From: Cornus controversa | Taxonomy: Eukaryota > Streptophyta > Magnoliopsida > Cornales > Cornaceae | NCBI GenBank assembly: GCA_026545225.1 | Contig: CM048849.1 | Span: forward strand, 32,250,336-32,314,335 | DNA length: 64,000 bases | Reading direction: 5' to 3' | Shown: positions 33,873-45,060 of the stretch, piece by piece | Layout: each line of letters begins with the position of its first letter | Position numbering within the stretch: the first letter of the stretch is position 1 | Program-made: the position numbers and the translations under genes | Notes under the pieces: generated by a model | The model's database searches: none | Told to the model about the DNA's origin: nothing | What the model saw: only the letters and a program-made list of their open reading frames with translations

Positions 33873-35378
33873 TGATAGGCGTTGAATGTTACGCATTCTA
33901 GCCTCTTAACTTATGTATTTTATTCTCTTAGTGATAGATTATTTTGTGATTTTACTTTGTTTTAGTGTTTTCTGTATTTTCAGGGCCTTAATGATTATTT
34001 CAGTTAAAATCGTGCTTTTGGGTTTTTAAAGAAGACATCCAAGATGGTGAGATGAAGCCTACATCAAGGAGATTCACTCAACCATTTATTTCAACTCAAA
34101 TCAGCCCAAGAAAGAGGTCCAAGAGAATTACAACTGTTTAAGAAGGTTTCGGGCCTGAAGCCCAAATCTGCGCATAATGCAGTCTTAATCTCGTTTTGGA
34201 AAACGGACCAGAAGTCTTATTTTCGAGCCTCAAATCGACATTATTTTCGCATAGGATTGAACGAAATTTGATTCTGCACACTTTGGTATTTCACGAAAAT
34301 TCTGTGAATCGGACTTCTAGTGGGTCAAAATTCGGGCCGAAGTCAGCAGGAAAAACCCACCTGATTAGTGCTGCGGGAAACCCTAATTAATTCCTAATTG
34401 GATTAGGACTTTGGTGTATTCTCTTGGGGAATAAAGGGAAGACTTGGAGGCTGAATTGGGAGAGCTTACACAGAGATTGGAGAGTCTGAGATGGCTGAAG
34501 AGAACAGAACATATTGCAGAGCCATTGGAGAATGAAGTCATACGCGTAATTCAGAAAGATAATGTCTTCTTCCTCAACAGTTGAAGCTTCTTCTTCTACC
34601 ATGAGCGGCTAGTTCATCCACTAGGGTTTTGATGTAGCCCTAACAAAGCATCAATGGTTTGATTGTTTTAATTATTGGGGACCTTTATATACATGCATAG
34701 ATTGTGTAATTGTGAGGATTCTTATTAATGAATTGAGCAATAAAAGTCTTGTAAATTCAATCTCAATGATTTCTTATCTTGTCTTAGATATTTAGTTGTT
34801 GTTATTGAACTCAATCTCTTTTGTTTTCTGTGATCATGAGAGAGATTATTACACAATGGTAATCACTGAATATATTATTATGAGCTTTGATGGATTATGC
34901 CTAGAGAAGATGAACCATACTGCACCCTAGATTAGAGTAGTTAGGCAGATGGCCCATGCCAATCGAAGATAGTCCATGGCTTAGCCTTAATCATATGTTA
35001 TCTTCTTGACGGATGAAGGTGTGCTTGTAGCCACCGACACCACTTATGCATGATGTAATTCCCCTATAGTTGATTCAATTGACCATTGATTGTGGAGTTA
35101 GTGGTGAAGTCAAACACCCTAGGTTTCTCTCTTATTATCTTCATTATCTGTTTACCTTTGATTTATTTTATTTTATCTTTTTAATTAGTTAAAAATCAGA
35201 ATTCTTTTCTTATAAATTTAATTAGAATTAGTTCTGTGTTCCAACTCATCAGAACATAATCCCTGAGGTACGATACCCATTCCTTTCGATAGCCCTATTC
35301 TGCAAGGAATTCGTTCTATTGCGAAGTGTGGAAATTTTTAATTGATATACTTTTTGAGTCACACTCACACACGAATCA
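33873..35378 (+). repeat. 3' LTR of the inner element (1,506 bp)
   Basis: Runs from TGATAGGCGTTGAATG to ACACACGAATCA, followed by the CACAC target duplication. It lacks the reversed-PBS segment and the tandem duplication seen in the 5' copy and probably shows the ancestral state. Confidence 0.92.
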
Positions 35379-35383
35379 CACAC

Positions 35384-36060
35384 CCAATAATTAATTAATT
35401 AATTATAGTCCCATTCTCAATCAATTGCTAAGCTTGACGCCAATTCTCAATCAATGGCTAGGCTAGAAGCCCAAATAAGGCAGTTAGCCAACGCCTTGAA
35501 TAAAAGAGAGGAAAGAAAGTTACCAAGCCAACCGGTGGCAAATCCTAAAGGTGTTCACGTGATTAATGACCCTTCATCTTCATCATATGATGGTCCTCCA
35601 GAATAAGTCCAATCAATCACTACCTTAAGAAGTGGTAGAATCATAAACTCTAAGGTCGAAGAAGAGAATAGGAAAGTCCATGAGCAGCCCGAAAATCCAA
35701 AAGATTTCCAAATAAATCCAAATGTGTCTCCTTCAAATCCAAAGGCAATTAAATTCCCACAAAATCCAAATTTAATCAAGGAAAAGTCAACTGAAGTTAT
35801 TTCATCACCAATTCCAAATATTGAAACTTCATTTGAACCTCCTGTTCCTTTCCCTCAAAGATTGAAAGAACCCTTCCATTTCGGCAAATAAGGAGAGAAA
35901 ATTCAGACATGATGGAGATTTTCAAACAAGTAAAAATCAATCTCCCTCTCCTTGATGTCATACAGCAAATTCCCTCCTATGCTAAATACCTAAAGGACTT
36001 ATGAACTCAAAAGTGTAAATCTAGGAACAATGTTCCTAAGAAGGTCCTCTTAACTGAGTA
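35384..36060 (+). pseudogene. gag of the outer element, 3' part
   Basis: Resumes the outer gag after the nested insertion: QLANALNKREERKLPSQP matches the inner QLATSLSRREEGKLPSQP, followed by a SITTLRSG block and a PVPFPQRLKEP block. Several stops are present (about 35606, 35890, 36001). A short TTAATTAATTAATTA run lies at the left edge. Confidence 0.75.
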
Positions 36061-36114
36061 AGTGAGTTCAATCTTTCAACACAAAATCCCTCCTAAGTTT
36101 AAGGATCCGGGTGC

Positions 36115-36690
36115 CCCGATAATTTCTTGCACCATTGGTAACCAAGAATTTGGAAAAGGCACTTCTTGACTTTGGAGCGAGTGTTAACTTGCTTCCATTC
36201 TTAGTTTACAAGCAATTGGGTTTGGGGGAACTTAAGCCAACCATGGTTGTGTTGGAACTCGCCATTGAGGATGTAATCATTCAAGTGGACAAATTCTATT
36301 TTTTGATGGAATTCATAGTCCTTGACACGGAACTCGTCCAGAATCCTAATAGGTATATTTCAATCATTCTAGGTCATCCATTCTTGGCTACGGCTAACGT
36401 TTGTGTTAATTGCTATACCGGGGTAATGGACATCTCATTTGTGAATATAAAAGTGAGATTAAATACTTCAATGCTTCTCACCACACATCAAATGACGAAG
36501 GTGAGTGCTTTTATATTGATGTCGTGGACGATCTTGTTGAAAAAGCACTTCCTTCCATCCTGTCAAGGGATCCTCTAGAGGCGTGCCTAAGTCACTTCAA
36601 TTGTGACGACTATGATATTGAGCAATCCATTCATGAAGTTAATTTAATGTTCGATCCCATAGTTGTCATGAACTCACCTAAATGGTAAGT
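36115..36690 (+). pseudogene. Protease region of the outer element
   Basis: Contains the retropepsin site LLDFGASVNLLP (LLDLGASVNLLP in the inner copy), then VDKFYFLMEFIVLDTE, YISIILGHPFLATA and a frameshift near 36460. It is a decayed paralogue of inner gag-pol residues at about 620-760. Confidence 0.8.
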
Positions 36691-36869
36691 ACCGAGAAAG
36701 CCTCTTCCTCCTCTTTCTAATACTTCCCCATTTCCGTCCCTCATATCTCGACCATAAATTGAGCTTAAGCCTTTACCGACTACACTCAAGTATGTTTTCC
36801 TAGGCTCTAATGAAACCCTTCCAGTCATCATTGCTTCTAATCTTGCGGATGACCAAGAGATACAACTCA

Positions 36870-38270
36870 TAAAAGTGTTAAAAGAGCACAAGGAGACAAT
36901 AGTGTGGAGCGTTGCAGATCTAAAAGGAATAGATCCTTCCATTTGTATGTACTACATACATTTAGAAGAAGACGCAAAGACCTCAAGAGAGGCACAACGT
37001 CGGTTAAACCTAGATATGAAGGACGTTGTAATGAAGGAGGTTGTGAAACTGCTAGATGCTGGAATCATTTACTATATCTCGGATAGCAAGTGAGTTAGCC
37101 CCACGCAAGTGGTACTAAAGAAATCAGGTATCACCGTGCAATTAAATGACAAGGGCAAATTAGTTCCTCAGCGTACCACCATGGGTTGGAGAGTGTGTAT
37201 AGATTATAGGAAACTTAATTCAACAACTAGGAAAAATCACTTCCCACTTTCATTTATTGATCAAATCCTAGAGAGGCTTGTGAGCTAAAGCTTTTATTAT
37301 TTCCTAGATGGATATTTCAGCTATAATCAAGTGGCCATAGACCCGCGAGACCAAGAGAAAATCACATTTACATGTCCATTCGGTATATTTGCCTATAGAC
37401 GTATGCCTTTTGGGTTATGCAATGCATTGGTGATTTTTCAACGATGTATGATGTCTATCTTTTCAAACATGGTGGAAAACTTCTTAGAAGTGTTCATGGA
37501 TGATTTCTCTATTTTTGGAGCTTCATTCGAATCTTGTCTCCATAATATGTCTCGTGTTCTTACACGATGTCAAGAGACAAATCTAATCCTTAGCTCGGAA
37601 AAGAGCCATTTCATGGTTCAAGAGGGCATTTTCCTTGGGTACATTGTGTCCAAGAGTGGAATAGAGGTTGACAAAGCTAGGGTAGAACTTATTTTCAAAC
37701 TTCCTCCACCATCTACGGTGAGAGAAATTCGTTCATTTCTTGGGCATGCAGGTTTTTATTGTCGTTTCATTAAAGATTTTAGCAAGATCTCTCAACCGTT
37801 GTGTCACCTTTTGAAAAAGAGTCGTGCTTTACCTTTGATAAAGCATGCCTTCAAGCTTTTGAGAAACTCTACGCTCTCCTTACAACCGCTCCAAATTGAG
37901 CTCTCCCATTTGAGGTCATATGTGACGCATCCGACTATGTTATGGGTGCCGTCTTAGGGCAACGTATAGACAAGTTGCTGCATGTTATCTACTATGCAAG
38001 TAAAACCCTTTCTAAAGCCCAAATGAACTATACCACCACGGAAAAGGAATTACTTGCAGTAGTTTATGCCTTGGACAAATTTAGAGCTTATCTCTTAGGT
38101 TCCAAGGTCATTCTCTATTCTGACCATGCCCGCCCTCTAGCATCTCTTAGCCAAGAAAGACACCAAACCCCAGTTGATTCGTTGGATACTCTTGTTATAA
38201 TAGTGTAATTTTGAGATCAAGGACAAAAAGGGGACTGAAAATGTGGTGGCTGATCACCTCTCTAGAATTC
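36870..38270 (+). pseudogene. Reverse transcriptase and RNase H of the outer element
   Basis: The RT blocks run from DLKGIDPSICM through VFMDDFSIFG (catalytic box at about 37495) to GHAGFYCRFIKDFSK. RNase H follows with MGAVLGQRID, TTTEKELLAVVYALD and VVADHLSR, with frame changes at about 37830 and 38130-38210 and stops at about 37093 and 37286. It is clearly homologous to, and more decayed than, the inner copy. Confidence 0.85.
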
Positions 38271-38319
38271 TTGTTAAGTCTCTTAAAGATCCTACTCCGG
38301 TTTGTAAATCCTTTCCGGA

Positions 38320-39656
38320 TGAGTAACTTTTTGCTATCACTCACAAGAATCTCTCGTGGTTTGCTGATATTGTCAATTTCCTAGAAATTGGGAAAATCCC
38401 TTATTCTTGGACCAAGCAAAAGAAAGATTGTTTCTTCTCCCAATCACGATTATACTATTGGGACAATCCTCAACTGTTTAAATACTGCCCGGCCAAATAA
38501 TTATGAAATGTGTCCCCAACACTGAATTCCAAAGCATTCTAAAATTCTGTTATACACTTGCGTGTGGGGGACATTTTAATGCAAAGAAAACCACAACAAA
38601 AATTCTTCAATGCGAATTTTTTCGGCCAACACTTCATTGGGTTGCATATTTATTCTGCCGCTCTTGTGAGCAATGTCAGCACCTTGGTGCAATGTCCCAG
38701 AAAGATATGATGCCTCTTAACCCCATTCTAATTGTTGAGATATTCGATGTATGGGGCATCGACTTTATGGGACCATTTCCACCATCCACTGGTCACGAGT
38801 ACATAGTTATGGCTATGGACTACGTATCTAAATGGATTGAGGCGGTAGCTACCAAGTCCAATGATCACACAGTCGTGGTCAAGTTCATTTAATTGAATAT
38901 TTGTAGTCGCTTTGGTACGCCACGCGCACTCATCAGTGACGGAGGCAAACATTTATGCAATAGGTTCCTTCGAACCTTACTTCTCAAATACTCTGTCACT
39001 CATAAGGTTGCCACACTTTACCACCCTCAAACGAGTGGACAAGTGGAGGTATATAATAGGGAGATAAAGAACATACTCAAGAAAACAGTTCGGCCAAACC
39101 GAAAGAATTGGTCATTGCACTTAAATAACGCATTATGGGCCTACTGAACTGCGTATAAACCTCTCATTGGCATGTCACCATACTATTTGGTATATGGTAG
39201 AGTGTGCCAGCTTTCGGTAGAGTTGGAGCACAAGGCTCTATAGGCCACCAAAATGTTCAATTTTGATATGAAATTGGCCGACTCTAATCGAAAGCTCCAA
39301 CTAAATGAGTTGGAAGAGTTGTGACATGACACATATGAAAATGCAAAACTCTACAAGGCAAAATGTAAGGCCTTTTATGACCGCAATATTCGAGTTAAAA
39401 TATTTTCACCAGGCCAAAAAGTTTGGTTGTACAACTCTAGACTCCGTTTGTTTTTTGGAAAACTTTGATCCTCTTGGGATGGTCCATTTCTTGTAAACTC
39501 CGTTACTCCCCATGGAGTAATAGAATTAAAGGACCCCAAGGATGGGATGCTCCTCAGAGTTAATGGGCAACATTTGAAACTATGCCTGGATAATCAAACG
39601 AAAATGGAATATGTGGATGTCGTTTACTTGAAGGATCCTATATATTCAGACTCATA
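38320..39656 (+). pseudogene. Integrase of the outer element
   Basis: The zinc-binding part ends in CRSCEQCQHLGAMS. The catalytic core shows WGIDFMGPFPPS (first Asp) and [16 protein letters not shown] (second Asp), then [19 protein letters not shown] (Glu). The C-terminal part ends with LRVNGQHLKLCLDN and VYLKDPIYS. Stops fall at about 38890, 39145, 39240, 39322 and 39466. This is the segment missing from the inner element, whose frame rejoins at the VNGQ(R/H)LK block. Confidence 0.85.
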
Positions 39657-40769
39657 ATCCAACTCTCATGTCACGCCATAGACACTTAATTAGGGACCTC
39701 CATGGTAGCTATCATGCTCCCATGAGGTCCCTAATTTCCAAATTAAGGTTCGTATCTAAAATTTGAAATCCATCATAGGCTGGATGTACTCAGGTCTAAA
39801 TTATTGCGTCTTTTGAAATCTGGCAGCAATAATTTGATTGTGTGAAATGCCTATTTTGCACAATCGAGATTTTTGATTGTACAAAATCCCTTTTTCGCAC
39901 AATAAAAAAAAAGTCAAGTTACATGTGTCAAAAGTCCCGAAGGGTGGATAGATTCGATACTACTTCAATAGTATCTCGCAAGCACCTTGACCAATCAGAA
40001 ATATTTCGATCATACGAAGTCAATATTTCACACAATCAAAATTTTTGATTGTCCGAAATCCCCTTTTTGCACAATAAAAAAAATGAAGGTTACTTGTGTC
40101 AAAAAATCCCGAAGGGTGGTAAATTTCGATCATGTGAAATGTCTTTTTTGCACAATCAAAAATCTCGATTGCACAAAATACCAATTTTGCACAATCAAAA
40201 AGTGCACAGGGCAGGCACGTGGTGCCACTTATACATTTTAAAATGCACATTTCCCCCTCATTTTGTACACTGCCTCGCAACCAAAGAGCCCCTACCCTTT
40301 GGCCGAACAAACTCCCTCATCTCACTTCTTCATCATCAATCTACACCATCCACCTACGATTGTCAATGTTTCAAACAAGATTGGACTTTCGGTTGTGGAA
40401 GGATTAGAGCTTCGGATTGGGATTTTCATGGAGCATCAGTTAGACTTGGTTGAAGGTGAGTTATGGTTGTGTTTGGATTAATTGATTTCAATTTATTTTT
40501 GGTTATGTTGGGTATTGATTGATTGTGTGGAGATTCACACTAGGTTTTGGATTAAAGAAAAAGTTTGGTTTGATTTTTGAGTGTGTTGATTTTGGGTTGT
40601 TTGTTATTTGTGGTGCAATTGTTAGTGGATTGGTATTATTGTTGGTGTTTGGAGTGCCATTGATAGATTTTGGGAGATATTTATATTACGATTTTCATCT
40701 TAAAAACCATTGGATAGTGCCCTTAAGGTGTTTGATAAAATGCCTCATCTAAATGTTTGAGCGACAATG
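39657..40769 (+). other. Spacer between pol and env-like region of the outer element, with inverted-motif cluster
   Basis: At about 39830-40205 at least ten copies in both orientations of a motif near TTTTGCACAATC / GATTGTGCAAAA occur, together with two copies of a TCCCGAAGGGTGG block and two of AAAAAAA(G/T)(T/G)-flanked GTTAC(A/T)TGTGTCAAAA. The same motif occurs in this element's LTRs. No gene is supported. The open frames over it are read through the repeats. Confidence 0.65.
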
Positions 40770-42000
40770 GCCCGAGTCAAGAATGTGAATGTTGTAGTGT
40801 GTGACATACCTAGATGGCATTGGCGCAACCGTGGATTCCACCCCGAGCACATATTTGATATGAGCGAATTTGAGTCCCGCGCCGACACAACATGGGCAGT
40901 GGCAAAGTTGAGAAGGCGCCGCCTTCATGGACTATTTTAGCCACCCTCTACGGTGGCCTAAAACAGGCTTGTGTAAGTTTTCTATGAGCACATGACTTAT
41001 GCATGTGACTCGCCGCATGCCTTGGAGACGACGGTGGATGGGATCCCACCATTATAGTCACAGCGGATAGTATTGTTGACATTTTAAGATGCCCTCATGA
41101 GCAGCCTACAGACATAATGGACGAGCAGGGCCACCCACTCTATCGAGAGTCATTACTGCCGACCACCACTATGATCTCTATGGTAATGGACATATGCAAC
41201 GAGGAGTTCATAACCCCTAATCAAAATTGCATGAGCAAGTCCATGTGCCAGCGCGAGCTATGGTTCTTGGACACCATTCCATCAAGAATGCATGTCCTTT
41301 AGGGCACGTGGCGGAGCGTCGGGGTGAGCTTCTTCACTGTCTATATGCAGTCCACACACACATGTGGTTTTCAGTCCTGACACTCATTTGGGAACAGATG
41401 TATAAGGTTTGGGATGGGCTTATCAATAGGAAAAACAAGCGATTCGCTACTTGGTAGCTCATTTTCCCTTACCTCATCACTACAATACTCGATAAAGCCA
41501 ATATTCATTTCGGGGACAATGACGTCCAATTAGGACTACCTCCCCAATTCCAGACCACTCATTGGGTACAGGTTAGCAGGCATCTGGAAAAAGCACAGCA
41601 TCAGGGGACCGAACATGATTATATGGATATGGATGAGCCTCCTGCACAGGCAGTTGGTGATGTAGCCCCAGAGGAGGGTATGCATTCAAAGGGAGAGGAC
41701 GGGGATGACTCGACCGGTATGAGCCATGAGCAGTTCAAATATTTGGCTATCAGATATGTGTGTTTGATGGCTGATGTTGAGCGTTTGCAACGAGGGTTTG
41801 AAGAGTATGTGCAAATTTCTCAGGACCAGTTTTGAGCAGTCCAGGCAGATATCATTTCTCTGAGGGAGGGTCAGGAGACCCTCATTGGTGAGTTCCATAC
41901 TTTTTAGAAGGACCTCCTGGCTATGTTCTCTGGCCAGCCATCTGCATCTGCGTCGATCTCTACGCCACCACCACCACCACCACCTTCCACCCGTGATTAG
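40770..42000 (+). pseudogene. env-like region of the outer element
   Basis: Broken into short frames by many stops, but parallels the inner env-like protein: RWHWRNRGFHPEHIFDMSEF near the start, then a Cys/His-poor core, and the end block with SHEQFKYLAIRYVCLMADVERLQ corresponding to the inner HDYQYLEGQIAGLTAQF. A Pro-rich tail (PPPPPP) closes the region near 41990. Confidence 0.6.
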
Positions 42001-42719
42001 TTTAGGATTTCCCTATTTTCAATTTTTATTTCAGTTTCAGTTGTTTCTTTGTTTCTACAGGCTATATAGGCCATGTCTTCTGATATTTTATGTATTCCAG
42101 TAAAAATTCTGTGCATTGTACTCAAACATTTTCTTGAATTTGTGGAATATATCTTTTGTTTCATTTATGTATATTGTGTCCCTTTGCTTTTGTCGTGCTT
42201 TCATTTCATTTTTGTTTCTTTTCTGCCATAATGCTCGTGGTATGTAGTTGGTGATCTATGCAGGTGCTTCCTACCTTGGATGGGTGATGCAAGATTCATG
42301 CAACGGCTTCTCTTTACCACAGATGTTCTTCTCGTACTTTCCTATCCTCCAATTGGTACCATTGTTCTATCTCTTTTTTGTCATACTAGCACATTGAGGA
42401 CACTGTGAAATTCAAGTTTGGGGGCAAGGAAGGATGTTTGCAAAGTGTTTGTGTTTATTTTTTCATTTTATTAAATTAGTTTTGCAAATTTTCAATCATT
42501 TCACTATAGCGAGGACGTCATGTGTTTAAAAATTGTGTGAATTCATTGTCAAAGCCACAAGTGTATGCATTCAAGTGCTTTAATCTCTGCATCAACTTTT
42601 TTCCAAAAGAATCAGCATTTCTATTCCAAACGGTCCACATTGTTGTTTAACTTTGAATATGGTGCAGTATGATTCTAAATATACCTCAAAATGCACAAAA
42701 GCACATTCACATCTAAATT

Positions 42720-43053
42720 TTTTTTTTTTCCTGAATGGGGTTGTTGTATATAAAAGAACCAAACTTAATAGAGTCCAAAAACAATCAGAGGGCATTCCCT
42801 CAAAACTAAAAAGATAACCGGAAATGAGAAGGACCATTTCCAATACAGTGAAAAGTAAAAAATGAACTTAAACCAGAACAAGATCATCAAAAACATTAAA
42901 AAATTGTCGAGAGATCCTGAATCTGAAGACCCAGAAGTAGAAGACACTCTAAAATGATGCCTTGAGCCACTTCATCCAAATTCTTCTTAAAACTTTGATG
43001 TAATACTACATTTTTTTTACCCTAAACGGACCAAACATCAGTAAGAAATACTG
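42720..43053 (-). mobile_element. Short non-LTR retrotransposon copy (SINE or 5'-truncated LINE)
   Basis: A 16-bp direct repeat, CATTCACATCTAAATT, flanks the segment at 42704-42719 and 43054-43069. The left edge is a run of T, which on the minus strand is a poly(A) tail at the 3' end. A long variable target duplication plus poly(A) is the product of target-primed reverse transcription. The body has no clear RNA polymerase III boxes that I can point to. A 60-codon minus-strand frame (42765-42947) shows no diagnostic LINE motif, so the subclass is open. Confidence 0.75.
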
Positions 43054-44031
43054 CATTCACATCTAAATTGTGGGGTATGTAATGTCATGAAATTTTTTTG
43101 AAAAATGTTCTGATTTTTATTAGAAGAGCTTGAGATCAAGTTTCTTTGGCATATACCAAAAAAAATTATAATAATAAAAATTTAAACGGCTCGTTTGAAT
43201 TCGAAGCCTAGTAAACTCGAGCTATTAAGTTATTTGGGGTGTCTCTACACCTAATGCCCTAAAATCATCTGATTTGGGAGTCATTGGCCTAAAGCTTGCT
43301 ACATGAGTTTGCTAGAAAGCTTAATGAATTTAAACATTGTGCATCCATTTGAAAAAAAAATTATTTTATTTTTGCATTGCAATAAGCCTTCTTACCAAGT
43401 GACCAAGCCTCTTGCCTCAGTAAGCATTGAGAGTTCACGTTTAAAGGTATGCAAGGTTGAGCAAAAATGAATTTGACGACTAGTTTGAGTCCATAGCTTA
43501 GTATACTTGGGTCATTAAGCCTTTTAGGATGTCTTCACATCTAATGCCCTAAAACCGTTCGATTTGGGGAGTCATTGGCGCAAAGCTCGTTACAAAGGTC
43601 TGCTAGTTAGCTTAATGGACTTAGGCATTGCACGACCACCTTTATATAGTTGTTGTAAATATTGTTTATATGTTTGTAAAATATGCCTTAATGATCTTTT
43701 CCAAAATGAATTCTAATGAATTAAAAGGAATTTAAAAAAAAACCCTCGAAGACAAATCTAAACCGCTGATTAAGATGTGATTTCACTTTTTAAAGGGGAC
43801 ATTTAGGATTGCACTTGCATTTTTATTAAAGATTGAGCAATGTGTGGGGGTTGTTTTCTAACTCAAGATTCTTACATTTTTAGAGTTTGTAAGTACTTGT
43901 GGTTTGCATTATTTGTGGCATAAAATTTTGAATTCCATCTTAGGATCGAGCTATGAAATTGCATGCATATTTGTGGGTAGCATCTCTGTTAAACCCTCAC
44001 AAGACTTCACTTGTCCACTAGGAATGCCTAG

Positions 44032-44281
44032 TGTAGTAACCCTTGTGGACGGGTGTGAGTGGGCGGGTGCGAAGACAGACACTGGGCTGAGCTACCACAT
44101 TGACAAGGTACAGGGTGCTCAATCCCATATCACCTGGGTGTTGAAAAGGGGATGTGTTTATATGTAGTATGTTCTCATCAAATGGTATGAGACCTTTTGG
44201 GATAAAACCCAAGAGCAAAACCGTGCGGCCTTAGGCCCAAAGCGGACAATATCATACCATGTGTTGGAGCGGGGTATTATA
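44032..44281 (+). repeat. TRIM LTR a
   Basis: Runs TGTAGTAACCC to GGGGTATTATA. The terminal CA has mutated. Confidence 0.85.
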
Positions 44282-44350
44282 GTTAGTATCAGAGCTTGAA
44301 CCCAGCCGGAAGTGTGCCGACGGGGACGTCGAGCCTCGTAGGGGGTGGAT

Positions 44351-44605
44351 TGTAGTAACCCTTGTAGACGGGTGTAAGTGGGCGGGTGCGAAGATAGACA
44401 CTGGGCTGAGCTACCACACTGACAAGGCAGGGTATAAGGTGCTCAACCCCACATTGCCTGGGTGTGGAAAAAGGGATGTTCTTATATGTAGTATGTTCTC
44501 TTCAAATGGTATGAGGCCTTTTGGGGTAAAACCCAAGAGCAAAACTGTGCGTGCTCAGGCCCAAAGTGGATCATATCATACCATGTATTGGAGTATGGTA
44601 TTACA
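44351..44605 (+). repeat. TRIM LTR b (central)
   Basis: Runs TGTAGTAACCC to TGGTATTACA. It is shared by the two internal units. Confidence 0.85.
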
Positions 44606-44675
44606 GTTGGTATCAGAGCCTGAACCCAGCCGGAAGTGTGCCGACGAGGACGTCGGGCCTCGTAGGGGGGTGGAT

Positions 44676-44925
44676 TATAGTAACCCTTGTGGACGGGTGT
44701 GAGTGGGCAGGTGCAAAAACAGACACTGGGATGATTTACCACATTGACAGGATCCAGGGTGCTCAATCTCACATCGCCTGGGTGTGGAAAAGGGGATGTG
44801 CTTATATGTAGTATGTTTTCTTCAAATGGTATGAGGCCTTTTAGGGTAAAACCCAAAAGCAAAATCGTGCGGGCTTAGGCCCAAAGCGGATAATATCATA
44901 CCATGTGATGGAGCGGGGTATTTCA
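44676..44925 (+). repeat. TRIM LTR c
   Basis: Runs TATAGTAACCC to GGGGTATTTCA and is followed by the CCTAG target duplication. Confidence 0.85.
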
Positions 44926-45048
44926 CCTAGGGGTTTAAAAGGCTTGTTGCATTCGCTAAATGCATCTGAATCTCCTATGAAAGAGGAATTAGTTTAGTTA
45001 TTTCATTTTATTTTTAGTTTTGTATCACTAACGGACTAGCAATATGTA

Positions 45049-45060
45049 AGTTTGGGGGTG
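45049..45060 (+). other. Polypurine tract of the outer element
   Basis: AGTTTGGGGGTG immediately precedes the 3' LTR, identical to the inner element's tract. Confidence 0.85.

Larger units (their letters stand above)
24079..35378 (+). mobile_element. Inner Athila-type Ty3/gypsy element, young, integrase-less
   Basis: LTRs 24079-25662 and 33873-35378 enclose a perfect tRNA-Asp PBS, a 1,420-codon gag-pol, an env-like frame and a PPT. The 5-bp repeat CACAC flanks it at 24074-24078 and 35379-35383. By eye the LTRs differ at about a dozen positions over 1.5 kb, mostly transitions, apart from one structural change in the 5' LTR, so the insertion is recent relative to the outer element. It lies in the same orientation as its host element and splits that element's gag. 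Integrase is missing, so it must have used integrase supplied in trans. Confidence 0.93.
44032..44925 (+). mobile_element. TRIM element with three LTRs in tandem
   Basis: Three LTRs of about 250 bp alternate with two short internal regions of about 70 bp: LTRs 44032-44281, 44351-44605 and 44676-44925. The 5-bp repeat CCTAG flanks the whole at 44027-44031 and 44926-44930. Each internal region starts with a PBS for initiator tRNA-Met (GTTGGTATCAGAGCC in the second, GTTAGTATCAGAGC in the first) and ends with a G-rich polypurine tract (GTAGGGGGGTGGAT). There is no coding capacity, which defines the terminal-repeat-in-miniature class. Open frames read across it are repeat artefacts. Confidence 0.9.
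42001..45048 (+). other. 3' non-coding region of the outer element with two nested insertions
   Basis: Contains the conserved CTAATGCCCTAAAA block twice (about 43185-43345 and 43478-43638) where the inner element has it once. A conserved block at 43969-44031 continues at 44926-45003 on the other side of the TRIM. The non-LTR insertion at 42720 and the TRIM at 44032 interrupt this region. Confidence 0.65.

Noticed and set aside
44439-44862. Open frames on both strands with similar peptides, repeated again at 51.7-52.4 kb
   Set aside because: They are read through TRIM LTRs. The repeated peptides reflect repeated DNA.
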